Assembly (NCBI GenBank): GCA_039028895.1
Contig: JBCCHF010000026.1
Coordinates: 31,082 to 95,081 of the forward strand
From: JAHDCJ01 sp039028895
GTDB lineage: Bacteria; Bacteroidota; Bacteroidia; Chitinophagales; Saprospiraceae
Reading direction: 5' to 3'
Length of the DNA: 64,000 bases
Under the pieces are notes generated by a model. It was not told where the DNA came from. It saw only the letters and a program-made list of their open reading frames with translations, and did not search any database. The position numbers and the translations under genes are program-made. Below, in pieces: positions 37,847 to 47,353 of this stretch (positions are counted from its first letter, which is position 1; every line of letters starts with the position of its first letter).

Positions 37847-38932
37847 ATGATCGACAACATCCTAATGACTGTATTGCTTCTCGCATCAGTGTGCGCGGGC
37901 TTTTTGCTGATTTCGGCATTACCGAAAGTGGTATGGTCGTGGTCTCCTTTGTTTTTTAAATTGAATTATTTTCAATGGCTTCTGCACAATCCTTTACGCA
38001 GGTATTTGCGGAATAATCGCTCTCCTTATCCACGTATTATCTATCTGACAAACCTTCCGTTTTACGCTATCTGGTGGTGTGCAGCTTACATTCTGCTTTT
38101 CCCGATCAGGGTGATTAATTCTTTGTATTTCAATATTTTACTATTTATTTCAACCCACCTGAGAGATTGTTATGCAGATCTTGTTTATCCTCAAACCAAA
38201 GGATTCCGATTTTTGAAAGGGAAAAAATACCATGAAAAATGGATTCTTAATTTTCCGGTAAGATTGTTTAACCTGATTGTCCGAAATATCAAGGTGATTT
38301 TTCAATCGATTGCCATGTTTCTCTTTGATCTGATCTGGCCCAGCCTGACGTTGTATCACGGTACAGAATTTCGAACGGCTTCCGTACCTATTACTCAATC
38401 AGGCAGCTGGCGTATAGGCCGTGAGGACTTTGTTGGTACAGGGGTGTATTTTGCTATTGACCCGAAGGTGGCAATGCATTATGCCGGTACAGTTAACCCA
38501 TCGCTAATCGTTGCAAGGGTTACTCTGACGATGTTAAGACCGGTGTCTACTTTGAACGAAAAGATCAGGAAGAAAGCAGGGTCTGGAGGCAGCGGTGACC
38601 TGATCAGCGGCAATGCAGGATTACTTACTGGCACGCTCGAACACTGGCGCCACGATAGGGGAGGGTGGTATGAATTCTGTGTAATCTTTCCGGGCCAAAA
38701 AGACAAATATATCCGCACATGGCGAATCCGGCCGATTTGTGTATTACCACTTGACAAGAGAAACGGCGTGACTCATGATCCGGAAAGGATCTGGGATGGA
38801 ATGGCGTTTTGGCCGATGGGCAAAGTTGCTGTGACCATATTTTTAATAACTGTTGGACTCCTCACAGCAGGTATTTTCACGGCTACCAATCAAAGTGAAA
38901 TTTTCCCCAGGCTATTCGGATTTTTAAACTGA
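37847..38932 (+). CDS. Membrane-anchored protein with PARP-like ADP-ribosyltransferase signature
   Basis: A 361-residue protein. Hydrophobic segments lie at about 4-28, 64-102 and 150-166, and a further helix at 327-346. Between them, residues 168-305 hold a PARP/ART-type signature: LYHGTEF (His171), GTGVYFAIDPKVAMHYAG (Tyr201), and WYEFCVIFP (Glu276) followed by the RPICVL strand. These occupy the His, Tyr and Glu places of the H-Y-E class of ADP-ribosyltransferases. It starts 104 nt behind the ATPase and may be read from the same transcript. It could be an effector, a membrane-acting regulator or a defence element; no immunity partner is obvious. The fold assignment is from motifs by eye and needs a profile search. 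Confidence 0.55.
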   Translation: MIDNILMTVLLLASVCAGFLLISALPKVVWSWSPLFFKLNYFQWLLHNPLRRYLRNNRSPYPRIIYLTNLPFYAIWWCAAYILLFPIRVINSLYFNILLFISTHLRDCYADLVYPQTKGFRFLKGKKYHEKWILNFPVRLFNLIVRNIKVIFQSIAMFLFDLIWPSLTLYHGTEFRTASVPITQSGSWRIGREDFVGTGVYFAIDPKVAMHYAGTVNPSLIVARVTLTMLRPVSTLNEKIRKKAGSGGSGDLISGNAGLLTGTLEHWRHDRGGWYEFCVIFPGQKDKYIRTWRIRPICVLPLDKRNGVTHDPERIWDGMAFWPMGKVAVTIFLITVGLLTAGIFTATNQSEIFPRLFGFLN

Positions 38933-38960
38933 TCGGCCAGCTTGCTTACAAAATTCCTCA

Positions 38961-39674
38961 TCACAAATATGCTCCGGCTGACTTGAGAAATTTTGGGTAC
39001 CACTCGCCACTAAATTCTTCGTCCAGATCCTTTAACGTATCCATGTAAGGCATTTCATTCCAGTTTTCTTTTTCAGCATGCTCATCAAAATCATCAATAT
39101 GATCGGGAATGAACCGTCTGTATGGTTTTCCTTTTGCTAAATACTTTTCGTAAAATCGTCTGAAATCGATGGTGTTCATTGAAGGTAACTTGACCTCCAT
39201 AAAAGCATAAAGTTTTAGCTTTTTATACTGTTTATGGTCATCACAAAAAGATTTAAAGGCCTGGTAGATGTCTTTGTTTTTCTTTAGATCATAGAAAGTG
39301 GTACCCAGTACTTTGTCGACTCTTTCCAGTTCTTCAACCGCTTTTTCATGGATGTCTTCTGCCTCATCCGACATTTCTTCCATGTATTCTACCGTTTTAG
39401 AGGGGATGAGTTTGAACATGCGATCACTGATCTTTTTATGCCTTGAGGAGATAAGAATCTTGGTTTCATCAATGAATTCCACAAAATCTTCCAGGGCTGC
39501 CTTTAACTTGAAATAGTCTCCCTCAGCGTACTCCTGGATCTTTTCAAATTGCTTCTTTGATTCCCTCAAAGCAGCAGATATTCCGGTTTTGGATTGGAAA
39601 AACGACTTATGGTCTTTCCATTCCTTTTCGGAAAGTTCTGACGGTAATTTGGATGGCAAAAACTTGAGGGCCAT
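38961..39674 (-). CDS. Unrecognised helical, charged protein
   Basis: A 237-residue protein, mostly helical and rich in Lys and Glu, with no signal peptide and no membrane segment. Its 5' end lies 17 nt downstream of the end of the 738-residue gene on the same strand, so the two are likely cotranscribed. The C-terminal part is aromatic and Pro-rich (YRRFIPDHIDDFDEHAEKE). It converges with the ART-like gene across 28 nt. No family recognised; an accessory or cargo protein of the nearby injection system is possible by location only. Confidence 0.5.
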   Translation of the reverse strand: MALKFLPSKLPSELSEKEWKDHKSFFQSKTGISAALRESKKQFEKIQEYAEGDYFKLKAALEDFVEFIDETKILISSRHKKISDRMFKLIPSKTVEYMEEMSDEAEDIHEKAVEELERVDKVLGTTFYDLKKNKDIYQAFKSFCDDHKQYKKLKLYAFMEVKLPSMNTIDFRRFYEKYLAKGKPYRRFIPDHIDDFDEHAEKENWNEMPYMDTLKDLDEEFSGEWYPKFLKSAGAYL

Positions 39675-39691
39675 TGATTTGGTTTACTGCT

Positions 39692-41908
39692 TTAGCTTTT
39701 TGGGATTTCTGTTTCCTGGGTTTTGATTTCTTCCTTTTTTGGAAGTTCCTTAATCGCAATCTGTGCTTTTAGGCCTTTCATTAAATGATCGATTTCGGAG
39801 GCCATATACCCCAATTTCATTACTTCATTGTGGGGTTTTGATTTTCCGGTCTGGTCTTTTTTTGATGAAGTCGAAACAGGCTTCTGGGCAAGGTGAGATT
39901 TAAGAGCTGCAATTTGCATCTCAATTAGCGGTGCGTGCTGGTTTACGGCTCTTTCCCTGGCTGCAATTGGCATTCCCAGATTAAGTTTCTTTTTCCCATT
40001 TCCTCCGCGGTCATTACCGGTGCCAAAAAGTGGATCATGTGGCTCCAGATGGACGTACATGTAGTTCCAGTTGAAATAAATACTTCTAACCATTTCCTCT
40101 ATAACATCGTCCCAAAAACTCTCTTTTCCAAATGATCTTGAACTCAAGCTGTCTTCATCCTCGTTTGAATTGCTGACTGCTTTTCTATAATAGAGGTACC
40201 TTGTGAATGCAGTTAAAAAGTATGTCCTTACCTTCTCCTCATCGTTGGCTATGCTTCTGAATGCCTGAATATTCTGGTTGTTAAGCGCGTCAATTTTCAT
40301 TTTATCATCTAACCCTTTCATCTCGAACTCTAGTAGTTCTACCGGGGTCGTTCCGAGCTTATCTTCTGCCTGTTTATTGGCCCAGGTCTCATTGCTATGC
40401 ATCCATGATTCATATTTGCTTTGAATCTTATCAATTCTTTCGCCTTTAATCCAATAGCTGTATTCACTTTTGGTGATTTTGGTGGGACCAGTTGACTTAT
40501 CGGCTTTTTTGTCTGATTTTATTTCTTTGTCAATGTCCACTTTCATACTGGAATTTACTTTCAACTCTGAGCCAAGCAGTTTTTTGAGCCTGGATATTGT
40601 TTGTATGAACATGACATTTGCCTTTACTTCCGGCATGCTTTTCCCGGTTTTTTCGTGCACGAAGGTGTCCAGCAATTTCATTTTGTCATCGTCCATCCCG
40701 ATAAACTTGGCTTTGTTGAAAATCCTTTGCAGGTCTTCGTACATCTCCAGTTCGGTATAGCCTTCCATCGTCTTGGCTCGCTTTAGTGATTGTTCGATCA
40801 ACTGAAGTTCTGCCTCTGTAAAGTCAGCATCAATAGCCTTTTTCTTCAATTCTTCAATTTTCTCGATAACATCCGCATTTTTAGATTCAGGCTCCTCTTC
40901 TGAATTATCTTCACCGGTCTTGCTTTCTGTTTCTACCTTTGGAATCAGGTTTAAAATAATCTGGACGCCTTTGATACTAATACCACTGGTGATGACAGAC
41001 TTATCGTAGATTTTCTGTAACGCATCTTTTAGGCTGGTGTCAGCATTGGCCTCATTAGCAGTGATGGATTGATTAAACAGATCGATTCCTTTCTGTTCTA
41101 GGCCAGCTTCTTTTGCCTTTTGTTTTAACTCTTTTAATTGGCCGACAATAATTTCTTCTCTGGTTTTTGGAATGAGATCAAATATGATCTTTATACCCTT
41201 TATACTAATGCCACCTGTGGTTAAAGCTTTGTCATACACTTTTCTGACTGCTGCTCGGAGGTCCGTGTCTGCTGTTTCAAGATTTGCATTTTTTACGGAC
41301 TCAAAAATGTCTAAACCGGGTTTTTCAAGACCGGCTTCTTTTGCTTTTTGTGCCAGTTCTGCCAACTGCCCGGCAATTATCTCACCTTTTGATTTGGGTA
41401 TAAGATCAAATATGATCTTTAATCCTTCGATACTAATGCCACTTGTCCTAAAAGCTTTGTCATACACTTTTTTCATAGCTGTTCTCAAGTCGGGGTCTGG
41501 TGTTGAGGTATTAGCTTTGATAAATTCTTCAAATATGTCAAGTGCCTTTTCTTCTAGGCCATCAGTTTTGGCTTTTTCTGCCAAAACACCAAGCTGGCTG
41601 GCGATTGAGTCTGTTTGTTCGGTGACATCACTTTCTTCCAATTGAGCCACCTTCGAATTTTGTGGTGGTTCATCATTAGCTGTTTTTAATTGAAAAAGAG
41701 AATTGATAATATTGCCATGGTCAATTTCCTGCTCTTTAAGTTGAGCTAATTTGGAACTACCAAATGAGACAGGGTCAGTAACTAGTATATTGCTACTGTT
41801 TTTCACAGGGTCATGAGAAACATTACTGGTTGATTCTACAGAATTGGACTCATTAAGATTACTCATCTGAGTTTTATCGCTTTCCTGCTTTGTATTCCTT
41901 TCAGCCAT
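39692..41908 (-). CDS. Large unrecognised protein with 76-residue tandem repeats
   Basis: A 738-residue protein, Lys/Glu-rich, no signal peptide. Residues 105-330 hold three repeats of exactly 76 residues (QL.EL..KAKEAGLE....DIF ... VYDKA ... GISIKG.KIIFDLIPK) and a fourth, diverged copy about 350-420. The N-terminal 100 residues are Ser/Asn-rich and probably disordered; the middle and C-terminal parts are helical. A disordered N-terminus is a feature of some eCIS cargo proteins, but no catalytic motif, DUF4157 or HExxH is visible. Function unknown. Confidence 0.5.
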   Translation of the reverse strand: MAERNTKQESDKTQMSNLNESNSVESTSNVSHDPVKNSSNILVTDPVSFGSSKLAQLKEQEIDHGNIINSLFQLKTANDEPPQNSKVAQLEESDVTEQTDSIASQLGVLAEKAKTDGLEEKALDIFEEFIKANTSTPDPDLRTAMKKVYDKAFRTSGISIEGLKIIFDLIPKSKGEIIAGQLAELAQKAKEAGLEKPGLDIFESVKNANLETADTDLRAAVRKVYDKALTTGGISIKGIKIIFDLIPKTREEIIVGQLKELKQKAKEAGLEQKGIDLFNQSITANEANADTSLKDALQKIYDKSVITSGISIKGVQIILNLIPKVETESKTGEDNSEEEPESKNADVIEKIEELKKKAIDADFTEAELQLIEQSLKRAKTMEGYTELEMYEDLQRIFNKAKFIGMDDDKMKLLDTFVHEKTGKSMPEVKANVMFIQTISRLKKLLGSELKVNSSMKVDIDKEIKSDKKADKSTGPTKITKSEYSYWIKGERIDKIQSKYESWMHSNETWANKQAEDKLGTTPVELLEFEMKGLDDKMKIDALNNQNIQAFRSIANDEEKVRTYFLTAFTRYLYYRKAVSNSNEDEDSLSSRSFGKESFWDDVIEEMVRSIYFNWNYMYVHLEPHDPLFGTGNDRGGNGKKKLNLGMPIAARERAVNQHAPLIEMQIAALKSHLAQKPVSTSSKKDQTGKSKPHNEVMKLGYMASEIDHLMKGLKAQIAIKELPKKEEIKTQETEIPKS
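40913..41596 (-). repeat. Three 228-bp tandem repeats in the 738-residue gene
   Basis: Three successive copies encode 76-residue units starting at residues 105, 181 and 257 of the protein on the minus strand. Copies 1 and 2 are most alike; spacing is exactly the same, which points to recent in-frame duplication. Confidence 0.75.
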
Positions 41909-42200
41909 ACGCCTTTTTTAGTTGGATTTATGTATTCTAAAAGTAACTTTTATAAAGTGGCATAACAACTTGATTCACTTAGGTTTTATAAGTGGTGGGA
42001 CATCCATTTTGAATGGCTTGAAAACGGATATGAACGGGGACTAAATAGTCGTTTTGGCTGATCCGAAAAAATAATCGCAACTACCAGAAGACGTGATATT
42101 ATAACCGTTTATAAATTGAGATAAAAACCTAAATTTAAATCTCGTATTTTTCTGATTACCAAAACCTAATTAATTCTGATAACTCAAATTTTCAATAATT

Positions 42201-43154
42201 ATGAGAGCAAGGATGGATATTGCCAAACTCGTTAAGGAAGAAGATGAGAATGGCATCAATCATATGGTTTATGAACGCTTTACCCGCGATGAATGGGAGA
42301 GCCAGTTCAAAAAGGATTTTTTGACCATGAAAACCAAAGGAGAGGTAGAATTCTATTACATTGAAGAATACCCTTTTCGGAAAACCAGATATTCAGGTAA
42401 AAACAAGATCAGAGAACCCCACTTCATTGAAAAAATCAATGATAAGACTGCGGATGTAGGGCCAATCCTGATCTTTTTTGATGTGTATAAATTTTTCAAA
42501 CTCAGGACCCACTTTAAATTCAGGCCTATTATGTACGGGACCTGCAAGTTTTATGGAGATGACGTCGAACTTGAAGAAGAAGCAGAAGCGCCCGAAGGTA
42601 ATCATATCGCTTTTGTAGGTAATACCATAAGTACTGTTCACCACAGACATATCAGGAATTGCCTTGACCCAATCAGGAACCAATTGGGAAGAGAAAGGTA
42701 TAAGATCTACAAGAAATTCCCTGATGAAGTCGATCCTGATGAAATCAGCGAACAATTTGAAGACCTGGAGGATATCCTTGAAGTGCCTCGATTTATGAAA
42801 TCAGATGTTTGGGAAGTCTACAAGTCGAAATCCCCAATGCAGGATGCAGATAACAAGTTGAAGGACAGGATGATCGAAATAGAGGATTTGGTAGCTGGCA
42901 TTAACGAATCAGAGGATAAAGAAGAGCTTGAAGAGCAAATTGAAAGCCTCGAAGATACTGTCAGAGATTTTGTCCCATTAGCTGCAAAAGCTGCAAAAGA
43001 AGCAGATGACGATTTGACCATAGCCCAGGCATCAGCCGATTTTACAGTAAACATGGAAGGAGCAGCGGAGACTTTCCTCGAGTTGATTGAGGACATTCGT
43101 AAAGAACTTGATCGTGGGCGGTCATTAAAAACCATCATTCGGAAGTTTGAATAA
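42201..43154 (+). CDS. Unrecognised acidic protein with C-terminal coiled coil
   Basis: A 317-residue protein preceded by a 292-bp gap with no clear promoter. The N-terminal 180 residues look alpha/beta with many aromatic residues (VEFYYIEEYPFRKTRYSG, ILIFFDVYKFFKLRTHFKF), and the C-terminal 130 are strongly acidic and helical (coiled-coil prone, KEELEEQIESLEDTVRDF). No known family recognised. It is transcribed divergently from the 738-residue gene and may belong to the same accessory group. Confidence 0.5.
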   Translation: MRARMDIAKLVKEEDENGINHMVYERFTRDEWESQFKKDFLTMKTKGEVEFYYIEEYPFRKTRYSGKNKIREPHFIEKINDKTADVGPILIFFDVYKFFKLRTHFKFRPIMYGTCKFYGDDVELEEEAEAPEGNHIAFVGNTISTVHHRHIRNCLDPIRNQLGRERYKIYKKFPDEVDPDEISEQFEDLEDILEVPRFMKSDVWEVYKSKSPMQDADNKLKDRMIEIEDLVAGINESEDKEELEEQIESLEDTVRDFVPLAAKAAKEADDDLTIAQASADFTVNMEGAAETFLELIEDIRKELDRGRSLKTIIRKFE

Positions 43155-43192
43155 GCCGATCTTTTGCTTATCTGGTAGTGTTGGATATCAGA

Positions 43193-43711
43193 CTAGTAGT
43201 TTTTCATGGCCTCAAGGATGTTAAGTTTTTCCTCGAAGTCGGAGAGGGGTTGTTCAATTCGGGCAAGGGTATTTTTGCAAATGGTAAACCGCTTGGTGTG
43301 TTTTTCTTCCAGATTACCTTCCTTATGTGAAATGGCTTGCAAAAGATCCAGTTCTTCCAAAAAAATCTTCCTGATATCCATTAGACCAAACTGGTATTTT
43401 TCAATTTCATTCCTGATTTCCAATAGTACCATAATGAGATTCCGCATTGTAAGAAACAAGGAATCTTTCTGACTAAAAGTATCGCTGCTTTGATCGTTTA
43501 TTTTTCGCTGAGCCCAGTGTACAGCGCGGATATAATCTTGTAATTCAGTGTTGGTGGGAATCAACCGATTGTTTTCAAGGATAACTTCTTCATTGAGGTT
43601 TGAACCAATTCTGATCTTGACTTTATCCTTTAACTGGTTTAGGGAACCCAGTGCTTTGGAAAACTCGTTTTGTAACTTCGAAAATGTAAAATCGTTGATT
43701 TGCCCTTTCAT
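43193..43711 (-). CDS. Unrecognised small helical protein
   Basis: A 172-residue protein using the ATG at 43711; an upstream TTG (43756) would add 15 residues. Almost entirely helical, with Lys, Leu and Glu heptads (NEVILENNRLIPTN aside). No signal peptide, and no family recognised. It converges with the preceding acidic-protein gene across 38 nt. Confidence 0.4.
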   Translation of the reverse strand: MKGQINDFTFSKLQNEFSKALGSLNQLKDKVKIRIGSNLNEEVILENNRLIPTNTELQDYIRAVHWAQRKINDQSSDTFSQKDSLFLTMRNLIMVLLEIRNEIEKYQFGLMDIRKIFLEELDLLQAISHKEGNLEEKHTKRFTICKNTLARIEQPLSDFEEKLNILEAMKNY

Positions 43712-43868
43712 TTGCTTTACCAATAAGCACAACACTAATAATGGCTTACTGTTCAAGTAAATATACCGATATTAAGGGGCCTATTATACGATGTGTTTAA
43801 TGGATTCACCAATGGTCGCTTTAGCGGTCAAATCGGTCAAATAGCCCAATAAAAGGAGGGCAGTATGG

Positions 43869-44615
43869 TTAAAATTGACTAAGTTTTTCGAGGAATGCAG
43901 CTTTTTTCCTTCTCGAAACAGGGATTTCACATCCGTCTTCCATAATGACAATGCCACCACCTTCTCCTCGTTGATATTTTTTGATAAAATTGAGGTTGAT
44001 CAGAAAAGAGCGGTGGGTTCGAAAAAATGGAAAACCATGTAATAATTCCTCGAGTTCTTTCAGTTTTTTTGTTGTACAAACCTTGGAATTATCAACCATG
44101 TAAATATCTGTATAGCCTTCATCAGACTCACATCTAAGAATATTTTCGATGGTGACAAACTCAATGCCATCAAGCGTGGGGAATCCCAGTTTTCTGATTT
44201 GTCCGTCTGTATTCTTAATGGCTTTAAGTAGGTAGTCAAGCCTTGGGTCATGTTTAGTTTTGTCGAAGTTTTTCCTGACTTTTTTCAAGGCATCTGCTAC
44301 ATCTTTTTCTTCAATAGGCTTGAGCAAGTAATCAACACTGTTTTGTTCAAATGCTTTTATAGCAAATTCATCGTATGCAGTAGTGAAAATTATCGGAGAT
44401 TCGACAGACACCTGGTCAAAGATGGAAAAGCTGTTCCCATCAGAAAGATTGATATCCATAAATATTAGATCGGGAGAATGTTGTTTTAACCAATCTACAG
44501 AATCAGTCACGCTATCAATAGTGGCCATGACATTAATCGAGGAATCCATCTCAGCAAGGATATTCTGCAGATGTTCGACAGCAGTTAATTCATCTTCGAT
44601 AATCAGGACGTCCAT
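43869..44615 (-). CDS. LytTR-type response regulator
   Basis: A 248-residue regulator: receiver domain (1-120) with acidic pocket EDE at 7-9, phosphoacceptor Asp54 (IFMDINLSDG), Thr and Lys positions (FTTAYDEFAI, YLLKPIEE), then a LytTR DNA-binding domain (about 145-245; ILRCESDEGYTDIYM, RTHRSFLINLNFIKKY). It binds DNA when phosphorylated, most likely by the receiver-kinase fusion encoded just upstream on the same strand. Two-component genes of this kind are common in Bacteroidota; target genes are unknown. Confidence 0.92.
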   Translation of the reverse strand: MDVLIIEDELTAVEHLQNILAEMDSSINVMATIDSVTDSVDWLKQHSPDLIFMDINLSDGNSFSIFDQVSVESPIIFTTAYDEFAIKAFEQNSVDYLLKPIEEKDVADALKKVRKNFDKTKHDPRLDYLLKAIKNTDGQIRKLGFPTLDGIEFVTIENILRCESDEGYTDIYMVDNSKVCTTKKLKELEELLHGFPFFRTHRSFLINLNFIKKYQRGEGGGIVIMEDGCEIPVSRRKKAAFLEKLSQF

Positions 44616-44672
44616 TCAATCCGGGATTTACGGTTTAAGAATTGACACAAGTTATAACCTGTAGGCCAATTT

Positions 44673-45692
44673 TTACGTTAACAACGGGATTTTTGCTACA
44701 TAATGAGCATTCTGTTGCTGAAAAACAGGTAGTTTGGTACTGATGTAGCTGTAACGCTCGGCGATATTTTTTTGCCCCACACCTGTCGAATGGATAAAGT
44801 CAGACCTTTTCTGGAAATTATTGCGCACAACAAGATATTCCTCACCTTCCACAAAAAGTTCAATGTTTAATGGCCGGGTTTGAGAAACCACATTATGCTT
44901 AATCGCATTTTCAATAAGGAGTTGAATAGCCAGTGGGGGAATATTACAGTCGAGGTATTGTTCTTCTATCCTGATATCAAAATTCAGGCTTTCACCATAC
45001 CTCATTTTCTGAAGGTAGATATAGTCATTGATGAAGTCAATCTCATCCTGAAGCTCAACACTGGTTTTTTCCTTAAAGGTCAGTACATACCTGTAAACTT
45101 TTGACAACTTGGCGATAAATTCTTTACCAGGATAGTGATCCCTCATCATTGAATATAAGGTGTTGAGACAATTGAAAAGGAAATGAGGATTAATTTGGTT
45201 TTTCAGAATCTTAAACTGAGCAATGATATTTTCTTTTTCCTGGTTTTCAGCTTTAAGGGCCAACCTGTTTCTTTCTTTCTGGAGAAGCAGATTTTCCTCT
45301 TTGAGCCAATAAATCTCAAGCGCATTGTCAATAATATTTTTTAACTCATTGATATCCCATGGTTTTGGGATAAAATGAAAAATCTTTCCTTTGTTGATCG
45401 CATCAATAGTGACATTCACATCGCTATAAGCCGTCATGATCATCCTTGTTGTCGATGGTGAAATGTTTCTGGCCATTTCGAGTAGCTCAACACCAGTCAT
45501 ACCAGGCATCCGCTGATCTGAAATCAGGAGTTGAACTTTTTGCGATTTAAGGATTTCTAATGCTTCATCACCATTGTCGGCTGTGATAATGGTGTAATAC
45601 CTTCGGAAGGCAGCTTTAAATAGGAAAAGATTACGCGGCTCGTCATCCACGTATAGAACAACTGAGTGATTCAGGGCTGTGGTTAGGCTCAT
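44673..45692 (-). CDS. Receiver domain fused to LytS-type histidine kinase
   Basis: A 339-residue protein with an N-terminal receiver (1-125; YVDDEP, Asp59 in LLISDQRMPG, Lys in FIPKPWD), a coiled linker (about 128-160), and a cytoplasmic His_kinase domain with the His-containing helix NQINPHFLFNCLN (His170), then ATPase motifs (QLLIENAIKHN and a G-V-G-Q-KNIAERY lid). It has no membrane helix, so it receives a signal from another kinase and phosphorylates the LytTR regulator. The membrane sensor gene upstream on the same strand may be its input. Confidence 0.9.
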   Translation of the reverse strand: MSLTTALNHSVVLYVDDEPRNLFLFKAAFRRYYTIITADNGDEALEILKSQKVQLLISDQRMPGMTGVELLEMARNISPSTTRMIMTAYSDVNVTIDAINKGKIFHFIPKPWDINELKNIIDNALEIYWLKEENLLLQKERNRLALKAENQEKENIIAQFKILKNQINPHFLFNCLNTLYSMMRDHYPGKEFIAKLSKVYRYVLTFKEKTSVELQDEIDFINDYIYLQKMRYGESLNFDIRIEEQYLDCNIPPLAIQLLIENAIKHNVVSQTRPLNIELFVEGEEYLVVRNNFQKRSDFIHSTGVGQKNIAERYSYISTKLPVFQQQNAHYVAKIPLLT

Positions 45693-45877
45693 TATTAGGA
45701 GGAATATGGGTTTTTCGGAATCACTGTCAATGACTCCGGCAGAGTAAAAGCCTTTTGTTTGAGTTACTCAAGTAAATTACGAAAGTATATCATTTAAAAG
45801 AATTTATGATTAACTAATTTCCCCTAACGGTAGCAAATTTTACATTAGTGGTACAAATAGGGAGGTGAGCGGTAATT

Positions 45878-47353
45878 TTAGAGTACATTTTTCCCTTCCT
45901 TATGGGAAACGGGAATTGAGATGTCTATAGTTGTACCCTTCAGTTTTTCTGAACTTACTTCAATGTGCCCATGATGCTGTTTGATGATCCCAAAACTAAT
46001 TGACAGGCCCAATCCTATTCCTTTGCCCACGTCTTTAGTTGTGAAGAAGGGTTCAAATATGCGACTGGTTTCTTCCTTGGTCATCCCAATACCTGTGTCA
46101 TTAATTGAGATATGCACCTGAGCATCTGACTGCCAGGTTTTTATACTAATTTCTCCATGGCCGTCTATCGATTCAATGGCATTGGTCAGTACATTTAAAA
46201 ACACTTGATTCATTTGACCGGGATAGCATTCTACGAGTGGCAGATTTCCGTAGTCTTTGTTGATCTTTATCCGGTCTTTATATTCATTCCTGAGAATGGA
46301 TAGGGTAGATTCTAGGCCTTCTTCAATATTGGATAAAATTGTTTTACCCTCTTCTCCTCTAGAGAATTTTCTGAACCCGATCACAATGTCTCTGACTCTT
46401 CTTGCCCCTTCCTCAATACCTTCAATCAATGATTGATTTTCAGAAATTAGGTCGTCTATATTCAGCTTTTCATATTGCTTGAGAAAAGCCTTTAGCTCTT
46501 TATCCTGATTTTTTTTATCAGGGAGTGTTTTGTAGCGTTTCAGGAGTTGCTCGATTTCCAGGAGATTGTTTTTTAAAGGTGCAATGCCGGCATACACAAA
46601 GTTGATTGGATTGTTTAATTCATGGGCAACCCCTGCTGTTAACTGTCCTAGTGAAGCCAGTTTTTCTGACTGGATAAGTTGAAACTGCATTTCTTTTAGC
46701 TGACTGTAAGCTTGATGCAATTGATCATGAGCACTGTTGAGTTTGTTATATGCTTTTTCCGTTTTTTCTTTTTGCAATCTGATTTTCGAAGTTCTCTGCT
46801 CAACCTTAATTTCAAGTGTTTCCTTTTCCTGGCTTATTTTAACGATCCTGTACCATGTAAATCCAACTAAAGCAAAAAAGCCCAACATGACAAGGGTGGA
46901 AATGAAAAAATCAGATTGAAAAAAAGACTCACTGACTAATATATCCAGTAAGACCTCTTGACTATCACCATTGTTTATTTCATCCGAAAGCTTCAACCTT
47001 AGCTTATAAGTTCCCTTGGGAAGGTTGGTGAAGGTTAGCGGAAATGAGTCTTCTAGTCCTTGCCAGCCCTGTTGACTACCTTCAAGATAATACACTAACT
47101 GAACTGGTCCTTCTTCTGGGTCAGCAAGGTAATTGTACGATACTGAGAAAAAAGAGAAATCACTTTTGATCTGCAACGGACCTTGCAGGCGTTTTAAATT
47201 AATGATTTCGAAACTTTCCGACTTCTTGTTATAGAGTTTTGCTTCATTAAACGCAAGTATCTGATTGCCTGAAGAATATGTGGGCAACTGGGAATTGTCC
47301 TTTGATTGGGAAAATAAAAGTAACGGCGTCACAGAAGTAACGCAAAGGATCAA
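45878..47353 (-). CDS. Membrane sensor histidine kinase with Y_Y_Y-like periplasmic domain
   Basis: A 491-residue kinase. A periplasmic Y_Y_Y-like beta domain (about 60-140, FFSVSYNYLADPEEG ... LPKGTYKLRLKL), a membrane helix (150-170), a long coiled coil (175-230), a HisKA domain with His244 (LTAGVAHELNNPINF), and HATPase motifs (VFLNVLTNAIES, GIGMTKEE, GKGIGLGLSI) follow in order. The annotated start is TTG at 47353, which leaves only part of a signal peptide. The upstream in-frame bases encode more hydrophobic residues (LKIIITLLILCV) but no ATG, so the true start may be a non-standard codon there. Confidence 0.88.
   Translation of the reverse strand: MILCVTSVTPLLLFSQSKDNSQLPTYSSGNQILAFNEAKLYNKKSESFEIINLKRLQGPLQIKSDFSFFSVSYNYLADPEEGPVQLVYYLEGSQQGWQGLEDSFPLTFTNLPKGTYKLRLKLSDEINNGDSQEVLLDILVSESFFQSDFFISTLVMLGFFALVGFTWYRIVKISQEKETLEIKVEQRTSKIRLQKEKTEKAYNKLNSAHDQLHQAYSQLKEMQFQLIQSEKLASLGQLTAGVAHELNNPINFVYAGIAPLKNNLLEIEQLLKRYKTLPDKKNQDKELKAFLKQYEKLNIDDLISENQSLIEGIEEGARRVRDIVIGFRKFSRGEEGKTILSNIEEGLESTLSILRNEYKDRIKINKDYGNLPLVECYPGQMNQVFLNVLTNAIESIDGHGEISIKTWQSDAQVHISINDTGIGMTKEETSRIFEPFFTTKDVGKGIGLGLSISFGIIKQHHGHIEVSSEKLKGTTIDISIPVSHKEGKNVL

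Noticed and set aside
39692..41908. Metalloprotease or other enzyme call for the 738-residue protein
   Set aside because: No HExxH, catalytic triad or nucleotide-binding motif is visible.
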